DNA from: Catalimonadaceae bacterium JC749
GTDB lineage: Bacteria; Bacteroidota; Bacteroidia; Cytophagales; Cyclobacteriaceae
Length of the DNA stretch: 64,000 nt
Direction of reading: 5' to 3'
NCBI GenBank assembly: GCA_021730635.1
Contig: JAJNNC010000008.1
Coordinates: forward strand, 186,001-250,000
Positions 48,790 to 57,602 of the stretch are shown here, piece by piece (within the stretch, counting starts at the first letter, position 1; each line of letters opens with the position of its first letter). The notes under the pieces were generated by a model. That model was not told the DNA's origin. It saw only the letters and a program-made list of their open reading frames with translations, and did not search any database. A program made the translations under genes and the position numbers.

Positions 48790-49381
48790 ATTTCAATTAT
48801 TTTTTACAATTGATGCCAAAGGTCTGTACGGGCAGTTGTTCCGCCCTTGTTGGCGTATTTCTTCCAAAAAACAATTTTTTCGTGCTTAGAGAATAAAGTT
48901 TCCAGGTATTTTTCAGATAGGGTTGGTTAGCACATCGTGCCGAAATAGTCGTTTTTCATTCGTTAATTTTCTTTTCTTGCTAGTGTTTATTGAATTTTGA
49001 ATTTCTTCCTTTGCCCTATAGTCTCCTGGTATATAGGGCAAGTAAGTAGTAAATACACCAAATCTTTGATAAGTCTATCCAATACTGGTAGTCGAGGTTT
49101 GCAAAGTGGCTAATCTCAGTAAGTCTTTTGTCTGGTTTTTCAGAATTTATCGCCGTCACAAATCCAAATTTTTTTATGTGTTCTTTACTCTTTCAAATTA
49201 ACTAGATTTTACCAATTTTTTTGAAAATGGCTATGAAACTACATTATTCTGTGTTGCAGTATTTGTTAAAATAGATATATTCGTAATAGGTTAGTTTAAA
49301 TAATTTTTAAAAAGCAACGAGTGTTGGACTACAAGTTTGCGGCCTAAATATAGTTGTACCGCCTTAAACTAGGAGGTAAAA
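48790..49381. promoter_or_regulatory. Divergent regulatory region with a perfect 10-bp inverted repeat
   Basis: It drives the PLD operon leftward and the deoxyribosyltransferase-like pair rightward. TTGCCCTATA at 49011-49020 and TATAGGGCAA at 49032-49041 form a perfect inverted repeat with an 11-bp spacer. There is no T-run, so an operator fits better than a terminator. The rightward gene encodes an N-terminal winged helix and could be the regulator. No gene lies here. Confidence 0.4.
49371..49377 (+). promoter_or_regulatory. Strong ribosome-binding site that fixes a TTG start
   Basis: AGGAGGT lies 4 bp before TTG 49382. Such a full Shine-Dalgarno is unusual in this window and sets the unusual start codon. 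Confidence 0.75.
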
Positions 49382-50047
49382 TTGAGCAAGAAACAAGATA
49401 ATAAGAAACAAATTCTTCAAGCTTTGCAAAATTCTCCGACGCGCTGGCGAACAGCTCAGGGACTCGCAAAAGATACTGGCATTGCAGATACCGAAATAAG
49501 CAGGATTCTAGAACAATCCAGAGAGGTTATTCGGGCTAAGAAATCTGGAAGTCACGGTCGTGTACTCTATGCCTTAATTGAAAAGCGCACAATAGTCAAT
49601 GAGTTAAACGAGTCTGAAGTAGATAATGAGATTTCTACTGATCGTAGTTTGACATATTTAATCTTAGCACCATTCGATCCTTCATCTCAAAGACTGCGCG
49701 ATACAGTTAAACATTCAGTTCTAGCGGAAGGAGGTAAGCCTGATTTTCTTAATAATTTTGCGGCAGGGGCCTCCTGGGTAGATGAGATCTTACAAAGGAT
49801 TCGTGCAAGTGATGTTGTAATTGCTGATATCACACTAAAAAATCCTAACGTCATGTTCGAGCTTGGAATTGCACATACTGTGGGTAAGCCTTTAATACTT
49901 CTAGTGAATGAGAGAATCGAGTCAGATATTCCCTCAGATCTTCTTGGCTATCAATATTTAACATATGACGCAGACAACCTGTCAATGTTTGTTGAACGTC
50001 TCTCAAGAACTGTGCGTCATTTACAAGCGCGAGGAGGGAAAATATAA
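49382..50047 (+). CDS. Winged-helix plus nucleoside 2-deoxyribosyltransferase-like protein
   Basis: Translation of the 221-residue protein starts at TTG, fixed by the AGGAGGT box. Residues about 5-70 form a winged-helix-like domain (ILQALQNSPTRWRTAQGLAK followed by ISRILEQSREV). The rest matches the nucleoside 2-deoxyribosyltransferase/TIR-like fold: LAPFDPSSQRLRDT, SDVVIADITLKNPNVMFELG with the conserved Asp and Glu, and GKPLILLVNE. The fold breaks glycosidic bonds, and related folds act on NAD-like nucleotides. Its stop and the next start share a base (TAATG). Confidence 0.7.
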   Translation: MSKKQDNKKQILQALQNSPTRWRTAQGLAKDTGIADTEISRILEQSREVIRAKKSGSHGRVLYALIEKRTIVNELNESEVDNEISTDRSLTYLILAPFDPSSQRLRDTVKHSVLAEGGKPDFLNNFAAGASWVDEILQRIRASDVVIADITLKNPNVMFELGIAHTVGKPLILLVNERIESDIPSDLLGYQYLTYDADNLSMFVERLSRTVRHLQARGGKI

Positions 50048-50691
50048 TGGCTAAAAATTTAGTGTGCTTTATTGTAATGCCTTTTCGGCCAGAGCTAAAC
50101 TTCTTCTTTCTTTACCTCTGTCGTTACCTAGAGGAACGTCATGGGTTGAACGTCCGTCGTGGAGACACTAGTATTCTTACGAAAGCCTTAATGGAAAAGA
50201 TAGAGGTAGAGATTCAGTCAGCGGATCTCATAATCGGTGACATTACTTATTCAAGTCCAAATGTCTTCTATGAGCTTGGAATCGCAAGAGCAAACGGCAA
50301 ACCTATAATATTTTTAACACAGGATGATCCTAAAGATGCTCCTGTTGATTTGCGTCAATTTGAGTTTATTCAGTACAATCTAGCTCGGGATCGTGAATTG
50401 CTCTCCAAACTTGATAACGCAATTCACAATACGCTTGGAGAAGATTATTCTGATTTATATGAAGATGCTGTGGCATTACTCAATAAGTTCAATGTTGATA
50501 CTAGTTCATCGTATTCGCCCGCATCGCTTGATGAATTTCAAGCACGTGTTATTAGAGGAGAAAGACTTGAGGGAATTCCAGATCCGTCAGGTGCACCTTT
50601 TTCAGAGTTCTTATTGCCAAAGATTATAGCTGAGGCAACAGAAATATCAGTCATTAGAAAGTTGAATATATGGCTTTCTAAAACAGTATGA
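50047..50691 (+). CDS. Second nucleoside 2-deoxyribosyltransferase-like protein
   Basis: At 214 residues, it has the fold motif VCFIVMPFRPELN and then SADLIIGDITYSSPNVFYELGI, parallel to the first protein, with ANGKPIIFLTQDDP following. A C-terminal helical extension of about 80 residues is unique. It overlaps the first gene by one base, so both are coupled and probably form a heteromeric complex. A signalling or NAD/nucleoside-depleting defence role is inferred, not shown. Confidence 0.7.
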   Translation: MAKNLVCFIVMPFRPELNFFFLYLCRYLEERHGLNVRRGDTSILTKALMEKIEVEIQSADLIIGDITYSSPNVFYELGIARANGKPIIFLTQDDPKDAPVDLRQFEFIQYNLARDRELLSKLDNAIHNTLGEDYSDLYEDAVALLNKFNVDTSSSYSPASLDEFQARVIRGERLEGIPDPSGAPFSEFLLPKIIAEATEISVIRKLNIWLSKTV

Positions 50692-50875
50692 ACAAACAGT
50701 TCGGAGTTATAACAACACAATGCAGCCGAATGTGTGCTTGTTGGTTCAGCCTTGCGACGTCTCCGTAAATTTGAGTAAAGACCCTACGGCTAGCGACTAA
50801 TTGATACTGTTATCTGTGAGGGTACAAAAGAGAAACTACATTATAGCGCGTTTTCAATTCTTAATTTGTCGTAGT

Positions 50876-51039
50876 TTTCCTTTTGTCAAAGAAAATCGTT
50901 CATTCTACCAATTATTTCCAGCCTGCTTTCCTGAATCAGTACAAATCAGCTCGAACTGGTATAAATCTATTCAAATTTGTCAACCTCAGACTTGATTTCA
51001 TACTTAGAAACTAGTCCATAACTTTGGATTTCGCATCAG
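50876..51039 (-). repeat. Copy B of the umuD upstream region (orphan)
   Basis: Aligned end to end without gaps to 44301-44464. The TTGAC..ATTTGAA stretch, the TTTATAC/TTTGTAC boxes and CTTTCCT-x-AAT are kept. No umuD gene follows it; to its left lies the end of the deoxyribosyltransferase-like pair. The other bases of 50692-51061 show no gene. Confidence 0.75.
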
Positions 51040-51061
51040 CCACAATTGTTATATAACGTTT

Positions 51062-51708
51062 TTATTTTTTTAATTTTAATACAATTTTAGATATCCATTC
51101 TGCAAATCTTGGACATTTTTCTAGAATGCTATTTATATCTATAATATTTAAAATTAGCTCACCGTCGCCAGTTTTGTCATATTTGAAAATTCTCTGCATC
51201 CGTTTTGAAGGCGCAGTATCAGGATGATTATTAATATCTTCAGGATTTGGGTATTGCTTAATGATTACATCGATCTGCTCCAATTTGCCATCGTCATCTA
51301 TTACCAATTCAAAACAAGACCGGCTTGAAAACATCAATGCCTCCAATTCATGACGCTGAATGTATGGAAGAAAGTTAGGATTATTATCAAAATCATCATG
51401 AATAGCCTTCTCAATCTGTTCAATTCTGAAAGAATCCAAAGTAAAACCCGGGAAATCTCCAGGTAACCTAAAAAAGTCTATTATCGTAGTAACGATTATA
51501 TTCCTTGTGCTAATGTCTTTGTAACTTCATTTTTGAACAAACCATAACCTGTTACACCACCCTTTTTATATTGCTTTCGGTTGGTAATAATAGTTTGAGC
51601 ATGCATTGCATTATGAAAGCCCAAGCCGATCAGGTATGGTACGATCAGTTTTTCGACCAAAATGATCTCTGTATCTCCCTCTACTATAAAAACCAATCGC
51701 TTATTCAT
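51062..51708 (-). pseudogene. DUF4276 family protein, broken by a frameshift
   Basis: The first part (51496-51708) reads MNKRLVFIVEGDTEIILVEK, with the toprim-like VEGxTE motif. It then hits a stop at 51496. The next frame carries on with VTTIIDFFRLPGDFPGF and the C-terminal part down to 51062. Together they make one DUF4276-like protein of about 215 residues with a shift near 51495. It may be a mutation, a sequencing error or, less likely, programmed slippage. It overlaps the ATPase stop by one base, giving a two-gene unit. Confidence 0.75.
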
Positions 51709-52796
51709 TAGACACTGTAAGGTTGAGCCCCCAATTTATTTTGTCCCCACAAGTCACCGAGCGTATACTCTTCTAACCAAGCCTTTAAATCTTCACTTTT
51801 GAGCCTTTTGAAAACTGATCCATGATCTTCCCTATTGGCTACTATAATATCCTCAGGTTCAAAGTTGTCAATCAGATTGATTGATTGGGTTGAAAGAATA
51901 ATCTGGGTCTTTTCAGAAGCTTTTCTAACTAATGCCGCAAGTTTATTAATAGCTACAGGGTGCAGACCTAATTCCGGTTCGTCAATGATTATGGTATCGG
52001 GTGGATTTGGCTGCATAAGTAAGGTAGCTAGGCAAATAAATCGTAAGGTTCCATCTGATAAATGATACGCATTGAAATAAGTATCAGGAAATCCTTTTTC
52101 ACGCCACTCCAATTGTATTTTTTGCTCATTCAGCCGGTTGGGCTCTAAAACAAAGTGATCAAAAAAGGAGGCAACTGACTTAATAGTTAGTTCTATACGC
52201 CTAAAGTGCTTTGGCTCCTTCTCTTTCAGATAATATAGGAACGCTGCAAGGTTTGCCCCATCTCTTTTCAGTTGGAAATTGTCATGAATATCAGTCATCC
52301 CCTTCATGGGTGAGGTATCACTTGTGTCATGGAAGTGGTAGACATCAAATTCTTTTAAACGATCATTTACCCAAAAAGCTTGACCTGACATGATATTTTG
52401 GAACTGCGACTCTAATACGTTACTCTCATACTCTTGTTTTCTCCACCCCCCTCCCCATTTGTATCCCGTTTTAGTTGATTTGATAAAGAGATTATCCTGC
52501 CCAGCTTCTAACTGAAGAATGAATTTATTTTCATGGCCATTAGAGCTCTTAAAGTAGATAGCCAGTTCAATCATTGAAGTGTGTCGCTTACCAAAATGAA
52601 GTAAACTATCCACTCCCCCCTTTTTTTGCACATAGTTTTGGAAGTTTTTTTTGTAAATGTTGCGTATTAAGGAAAAGAGCGAGATAAAATTGCTTTTCCC
52701 AACACCATTGCCTCCCAACAATATATTAATAGGTTGAAGATCAAGCTTCAAAGACTTGATGCTTTTATAGCCAGCAATTTCTATTCGTGTAATCAT
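51708..52796 (-). CDS. AAA family ATPase (OLD/RecF-like)
   Basis: A 362-residue protein from ATG 52796; the 13 residues before it are not needed. The order is an N-terminal ABC-type P-loop (GGNGVGKSNF, about 33-42), the signature LSDGTLRFICLATLL, Walker B TIIIDEPELGLHP, and the switch histidine-like region ILSTQSINLIDNF. Such ATPases pair with a nuclease or toprim protein in defence systems (OLD, Gabija, PARIS and Septu logic). Here the partner is the DUF4276 gene, now frameshifted. Whether the ATPase works alone is unknown. Confidence 0.85.
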   Translation of the reverse strand: MITRIEIAGYKSIKSLKLDLQPINILLGGNGVGKSNFISLFSLIRNIYKKNFQNYVQKKGGVDSLLHFGKRHTSMIELAIYFKSSNGHENKFILQLEAGQDNLFIKSTKTGYKWGGGWRKQEYESNVLESQFQNIMSGQAFWVNDRLKEFDVYHFHDTSDTSPMKGMTDIHDNFQLKRDGANLAAFLYYLKEKEPKHFRRIELTIKSVASFFDHFVLEPNRLNEQKIQLEWREKGFPDTYFNAYHLSDGTLRFICLATLLMQPNPPDTIIIDEPELGLHPVAINKLAALVRKASEKTQIILSTQSINLIDNFEPEDIIVANREDHGSVFKRLKSEDLKAWLEEYTLGDLWGQNKLGAQPYSV

Positions 52797-53033
52797 GAAT
52801 TTAACGTTCTCAGTTTCTCTCTGCTTAGTTAACAAATATCAAAATTTATTACGTCTTGTTAACATAATGCACAACATCAATTTAAACGTCTTTGACAATG
52901 GATGTCTATTCACAATATACCTTTTCTTTCTTGCTTAGACAAGATAAAGTATCCAAAGAACTGACTACCTGCTGAATATACTGACGTATCGCTCCATACC
53001 TGGTTGAGAGAGGAATAAAAAAATGTGCATCAA

Positions 53034-53693
53034 CTACTTACACAAACTCTCACAAGGCACTCCATCCCTATCTCCATCCAGCCTTGTTAATCCACAATGC
53101 TCAAGATAGTATTTAGCTTCCTCACAGCTCTTCATTTCACTGCAATACCGCTTAGATCCACAATCATACCCTTTTGCTGTTGGTGCATCTGTCTTAACAG
53201 GCTCAGAAGCTTTCACACCTTGTCTTCTCCATTCCCAAGGAGGAACCTGCTCAGCCTTTGACAAACTCCACAAGCCTCTTTTGGCCTGTCTTGCTTCCTC
53301 TTCATACTCATACAGCTTTTGATCTTCAGCATACTGACGATATACCCAAGCAGCACCCGATTTGATCATTTCTACATTCACATCAAGGTTGTCCAGATAA
53401 ACACGGGCTATTACTCTGCCATAGCGATCTATATCAGTTTGTACTACTCTCACCTGCTTATTAAAAATGAGTTGAGACAATACAGCCTGAGCTTTTTGTC
53501 CATAGGGCTGTCCTTTCTCAGGAGTATCAATTTCGGCTAACCTGATTTTTCTCTGTTCTTTGTTAGCCGTTAAGAGTGTAAAAGTGTCTCCATCAGAAAT
53601 GGCAACGACTCGTCCAGTGATTTCCTGAGCATAAATTTGTTGAAAACTAATATAGAGGGTAAAGGTAAACAGTATGAGTAGCTTGTTTTTCAT
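53034..53693 (-). CDS. Secreted thermonuclease with C-terminal excalibur motif
   Basis: The 219 residues start with a signal peptide (MKNKLLILFTFTLYISFQQIYAQ). The SNase fold follows (about 24-150) with ISDGDTFTL, IRLAEIDTPEKGQPYG and DRYGRVIARV, which carry the Ca-binding Asp and catalytic Arg/Glu. The Cys-rich excalibur Ca-binding motif (about 180-219) reads CSEMKSCEEAKYYL, DGDRDGVPCESLC. It cleaves DNA and RNA outside the cytoplasm. It is separate from its neighbours. Confidence 0.92.
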   Translation of the reverse strand: MKNKLLILFTFTLYISFQQIYAQEITGRVVAISDGDTFTLLTANKEQRKIRLAEIDTPEKGQPYGQKAQAVLSQLIFNKQVRVVQTDIDRYGRVIARVYLDNLDVNVEMIKSGAAWVYRQYAEDQKLYEYEEEARQAKRGLWSLSKAEQVPPWEWRRQGVKASEPVKTDAPTAKGYDCGSKRYCSEMKSCEEAKYYLEHCGLTRLDGDRDGVPCESLCK

Positions 53694-53808
53694 TTCAAAA
53701 TTTGTATCCAGAGAAAAAAGTCAAAATTAAAGCTCTAGTTTTATTTTACTGTTATCTCTTCATTCAGTATTATATATAAGAATTTAGGCATACTTGGAAT
53801 TACATTAC

Positions 53809-54957
53809 CTATAAACTCTCAAGTTTTAAAGCTTTTATATGCTGGCTGTGCATATCTTTGCAAGAAGCAAAAAATCCACCACAGTCATCAATCAGGGCAC
53901 AGTTGTTACATTCCTCAATATAGATATTTTTCCAATCAGAGATGGATTTTCTAGCATATTGCCAAAGCCCTTTAGGCATTAAACATAATTGTGAATTATA
54001 AATGGAAACATTCATGTCTCTACTTGACAGATAGTCAACAGCCTCGGAAAGCTCATCCATATACTCTATGGGATCAATCCAGAGTTTTTGGATATTATAA
54101 GGAGTGTATCCTTGGTTTTCCAATCCCATGAACGCTACATGTTCTACAAAAGGAAGATTCTTATAAATGTAGTGGGCAAGTTTTGTTAACCTTGGAATTG
54201 ATTGTTTATGTAGTACTATTCGTAATTCTATTCGTTGATGGAAAGAAGCCAGATTATACAATCCCAGAATTGTTTGATTAAAGGCATGCTTTGCTTGCAC
54301 AATATAATCATGAATCGCATAATAATCTGCATATACTGGAATGCCTAAGACTAACCGTTTGAGATCTATTTCTGCAAGTCTTTTTGCTGTATTATACCAG
54401 GCAAAGGTTCTTCCATTGGTAAGACAATGAACATCCGTATCAGGAAGTTCAAATTTTATGAGTTCTAGCAGTTCATAAAATAAATTGCCCATCAGAGTAG
54501 GTTCTCCTCCTGTAATCCCCAGTTCAAGGCAATCTTTGGGAATGAGTGGAATTAACTGCTTGTAGAGAGCAAATAAATAGGGAATGTCATTTCTGTCTCG
54601 TGGAGGCTGGGAACACATAAGGCAATTGCTATTACACCTCTCTGTTACCAGCAGAGAATTATGGTGAGAGTTTACCCGGTATAAAGTATTAACCACTCCA
54701 TCTGAATTGATAACAACAATGTCTCCTTCATAGAGATGATCTAAAGTATGCACTGAATAAGCTCCAGGCAATTTTACAGCTACATCTTTAAAGTCCTTCT
54801 TTGTTAGTAAAGCTAAAAAAGTGCCTGTCATATCATGTAGAGCATCAGACTCTGCTAATAAAATCAGATTGTCTTCTCTGGCATAGATATCTTTTGTTAC
54901 TTTCCCTACAATGGGAGCATCAACCTGATAGGATTTTCCTCGTGTTTTTAAAAGCAT
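53809..54957 (-). CDS. hxsC: HxsC, radical SAM enzyme of the His-Xaa-Ser system
   Basis: A 382-residue protein with the [4Fe-4S] motif CNSNCLMC (Cys108, 112, 115), the GITGGEPTL strand-loop typical of the radical SAM barrel, and a C-terminal Cys cluster (CNNCALIDDCGGF). HxsC-type proteins are one of two radical SAM maturases that modify the His-Xaa-Ser repeat protein. It is the last gene of the operon, one base after the stop of hxsB. Confidence 0.85.
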   Translation of the reverse strand: MLLKTRGKSYQVDAPIVGKVTKDIYAREDNLILLAESDALHDMTGTFLALLTKKDFKDVAVKLPGAYSVHTLDHLYEGDIVVINSDGVVNTLYRVNSHHNSLLVTERCNSNCLMCSQPPRDRNDIPYLFALYKQLIPLIPKDCLELGITGGEPTLMGNLFYELLELIKFELPDTDVHCLTNGRTFAWYNTAKRLAEIDLKRLVLGIPVYADYYAIHDYIVQAKHAFNQTILGLYNLASFHQRIELRIVLHKQSIPRLTKLAHYIYKNLPFVEHVAFMGLENQGYTPYNIQKLWIDPIEYMDELSEAVDYLSSRDMNVSIYNSQLCLMPKGLWQYARKSISDWKNIYIEECNNCALIDDCGGFFASCKDMHSQHIKALKLESL

Positions 54958-54958
54958 G

Positions 54959-56458
54959 TTAACTTCTGCCTGTTACCCAGTTTCTGAAAATATTCTCAAT
55001 TTTTTTATCGCTGTCCATTAGTTCTATCAGATAGCGGATAATCTCCATATTTCTTTGACAAAAGGTGCTTGTGGGCCTGTAGCCAAATATATCACCCTGA
55101 GTAGCATAATTCATCACTGGGTCAGCACCACAATATGCCTGAAAAGCACATTCTGAACAACCCGGTAGTGATTCATTTGTCCAAGCCTCAGCTAAGTACT
55201 GTGCTTTTTCCCCATAGAATATTTCCTCATAGGTACTATCCTCTAAATGGCCAAGCTGAAAGGTAAAATCATTCATTTCTGCCAGCATCCTGGACTCGTC
55301 TGTTGCATATATCTTCCCATCGTAGTTAAAGACAATTACATTGTTGATCATGCCTGCTGGAGATTGTAGATCCACATATCCTACCGGGAAAGGTGTCATC
55401 ACCTTTTTAAGTATGATACTGGCATAATCCTCTCTGAAGAAATTACCTTTCAGGTTATAATCAATGATTCTTGCTAATGCCTTTTTATAAAATTCTAAAA
55501 AGCGGGCAGTATCATACTTGTTTTTCTTTTCATTACGAGTAGCAAAACCATAGGGACTAATAGGTCTTAAGAATATGCTCCTAAAGCCCTGGGTATAGTA
55601 TTCATCTACAATTTCTTGAGGATAATCTAGTGATAAAACCGAGGTGGTTACCAGAGCAGACACCCTATCTTCACCCAATACTGCTCTACATCTTTGAATA
55701 CCCTGGATGACTAGTTCATAACTATTCTTCTGTGGTCTGTGCCTATTTTTATTATGAATGAAGGCTGGACCATCCAGAGAAGTAGAAATCAGAATGTCAT
55801 GCTCTTTACAGTAATTCAACATTTCATCGGTGAGGGGTGCTAAGTTAGTGCATATTACATAGGTAATGTGTTTATTTTTCCTAACCGCTTCTTGCGTGGC
55901 TTTCTCTACAGCATAGACAATGTTATCAAAAGCTAGTAAGGCCTCTCCACCTTGAAATTCCATCGTGACATTTGGATTAGGAGATTGCATCATTAGCTCA
56001 ATGCCTTTATCAATATGATGTCTTTTCATATCAAAGGCATTCTTATCCTCACTTGCTCTGGATACCTGACAATAATGACAGGTATGCTCACACCGCAGAC
56101 TAATCACAAAAATATGTAGGGAGGTAAAATAATCTAGAAATGATTTCTTGGTCCGGTAGCGAGTGGACAGTACATTGAGCAAAGGAGGGATTTGTTCCTC
56201 TGAAATGAAGAAGTTGGCTATCAGATCCCCATAAAGTACTTCATCTGTCGCAGGAGAAATCTTGCGTAGGATCACCCGCTCAGCGGTTCCTGTAGGCACT
56301 ACAAGAAAATCTCCTACTTCATTGACCAATATCTCCTTTTGTCCATTTAAACGATGAAACCGAAAAGGGAGCAGAAAATAGCCTTCTTTAGGTTGTTGGT
56401 AGTAATCAGCTTCCAGGAATTTCCTTGTTTTCCGTTCAGCTTTTTTTGTATCATTCAT
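54959..56458 (-). CDS. hxsB: HxsB, radical SAM/SPASM maturase of the His-Xaa-Ser system
   Basis: The 499-residue protein has the cluster motif CEHTCHYC (Cys123, 127, 130), MEFQGGEALLAF as the SAM-binding Gly-rich strand, and a SPASM-like Cys cluster near the end (CSECAFQAYCGADP and CQRNM) that holds extra Fe-S clusters. It should modify the HxsA repeats. It is 2 bp from hxsD and 1 bp from hxsC. Confidence 0.88.
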   Translation of the reverse strand: MNDTKKAERKTRKFLEADYYQQPKEGYFLLPFRFHRLNGQKEILVNEVGDFLVVPTGTAERVILRKISPATDEVLYGDLIANFFISEEQIPPLLNVLSTRYRTKKSFLDYFTSLHIFVISLRCEHTCHYCQVSRASEDKNAFDMKRHHIDKGIELMMQSPNPNVTMEFQGGEALLAFDNIVYAVEKATQEAVRKNKHITYVICTNLAPLTDEMLNYCKEHDILISTSLDGPAFIHNKNRHRPQKNSYELVIQGIQRCRAVLGEDRVSALVTTSVLSLDYPQEIVDEYYTQGFRSIFLRPISPYGFATRNEKKNKYDTARFLEFYKKALARIIDYNLKGNFFREDYASIILKKVMTPFPVGYVDLQSPAGMINNVIVFNYDGKIYATDESRMLAEMNDFTFQLGHLEDSTYEEIFYGEKAQYLAEAWTNESLPGCSECAFQAYCGADPVMNYATQGDIFGYRPTSTFCQRNMEIIRYLIELMDSDKKIENIFRNWVTGRS

Positions 56459-56460
56459 TA

Positions 56461-56838
56461 TTACATACTGATATCTTTAGGATCAGAGCCCACAGGGTCA
56501 GAAACCTCAGAGGTAGGATTATCTTCCAGTCCGTAATAAGCAAAGGCTTTAGCTACCAGCAATTCCCTGATGACCCTGGTTTCCTTTGTGACAATATCAC
56601 GCAACTTAAAATCTATGAGATCCCGTTTTATTCTGTCACAAATAACCTCTAACTCTTCTGGCAAATTACCTCCTGCTAAAGGCCGTAAACTTACCTTATA
56701 AGTATTTTCTGAATCGTGATCTATATCAATACTGTAGGTATTGCCGTACCAGTAAAAACATTTATGTAATACATCCTGGGTATACACAGCAGCATCTACA
56801 TAAAGCAAGAGTTCATTGTCAGTTGTCTCAAATCTCAT
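56461..56838 (-). CDS. hxsD: HxsD, His-Xaa-Ser system protein
   Basis: At 125 residues it lies between hxsA (2 bp) and hxsB (2 bp). The pattern AAVYTQDVLHKCFYWYGNTY with SLRPL and FNDELIDY-type helix DLIDFKLRDIV is that of HxsD. It also contains REL(L)VAKAFAY in the last helix. Role in the system is not established; a peptide-recognition or scaffold function is plausible. Confidence 0.82.
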   Translation of the reverse strand: MRFETTDNELLLYVDAAVYTQDVLHKCFYWYGNTYSIDIDHDSENTYKVSLRPLAGGNLPEELEVICDRIKRDLIDFKLRDIVTKETRVIRELLVAKAFAYYGLEDNPTSEVSDPVGSDPKDISM

Positions 56839-56840
56839 GA

Positions 56841-57602
56841 TTATTTGAAGAGTATATCTAAGATAGCCTTTACCGTTTTTTCATCTACCCTTCCATTTGG
56901 CTTTAATTCATGTTCTTTTTGAAACTGGATGACAGCTTTCTCTGTCTGATCACCAAAATATCCGGTGGTAGGAATATCATATTTAAGCACAAGCAGCAAT
57001 TGTTGTAACTCTTCTACATCTTTCCCCTCACAGCCTTTAAATAACACTCTAGGACCAATTTCTGCATAAGTCTGTGGATCAGGCCAGGGATCATACCAAG
57101 TAGCGTCCAGAAGGGACTTCCTTTCTCTATTTGGAGAAGAGGACTCCAAAGGTGTAATGTCATTACCACTATTTATAGGTGTAGAAGATGAGGGGTTAGG
57201 AGTGGTTATTTTGAGTTTAGGAGCAGTATAAGTTGAGCTAGGGGTAGTGGCCTTCGGTTTTGGAGATGTATAGGTAGAAGCAGGAGACGAAGATTGGTGT
57301 GAGCTATGCGATCTATGAGAACTGTGGGATCGATGAGAGCTGTGAGATTTATGAGACACATGCATGCTCACCAAACTGTTTTCCGGTTGATCAATATTGA
57401 GTCTCAAAACCAATTTAGGCTGTAGAATGTTCTTTTGAAAGTTTTCATAGCTTATCCTATCGTTGTCAAAATTATGCTCAGGAGCAGATACAGCCGCTTC
57501 ACTTTGATTGCCTGCTATTGCGCTTAAGGAGGCTGTTAAAGCTGCAATAGACTTTTTAGCTAGGTTAATATATCCTAATTTCTCCTTTTCTTTTCTGGAC
57601 AT
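56841..57602 (-). CDS. hxsA: HxsA, His-Xaa-Ser repeat protein with peptidoglycan-binding domain
   Basis: ATG 57602 is used (253 residues); the GTG at 57611 is less likely. Residues 81-101 hold seven His-Xaa-Ser units (HKSHSSHRSHSSHRSHSS). A Pro/Ser/Thr-rich linker with two similar STYT-xPKxK blocks follows. The C-terminal domain (about 185-253) is PG_binding_1-like: GKDVEELQQLLLVLKY, GYFGDQTEKAVIQFQ. The modified repeat peptide is probably tethered to the cell wall. No classic signal peptide is visible, but a hydrophobic stretch near 15-30 may act in export. Confidence 0.88.
   Translation of the reverse strand: MSRKEKEKLGYINLAKKSIAALTASLSAIAGNQSEAAVSAPEHNFDNDRISYENFQKNILQPKLVLRLNIDQPENSLVSMHVSHKSHSSHRSHSSHRSHSSHQSSSPASTYTSPKPKATTPSSTYTAPKLKITTPNPSSSTPINSGNDITPLESSSPNRERKSLLDATWYDPWPDPQTYAEIGPRVLFKGCEGKDVEELQQLLLVLKYDIPTTGYFGDQTEKAVIQFQKEHELKPNGRVDEKTVKAILDILFK

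Noticed and set aside
50700-51060. attC-like or integron-type site (imperfect hairpin AACAACACA/TGTGTG-CTTGTT near 50711-50745; TATAACG near 41295 and 51054)
   Set aside because: No match to the RYYYAAC/GTTRRRY core pair at the right spacing and no integron integrase.
52910-53005. Coding-like stretch on the minus strand (ending VVSSLDTLSCLSKKEKVYCE) after the thermonuclease gene
   Set aside because: No start codon and no recognisable family; could be a gene end or chance. Not called.
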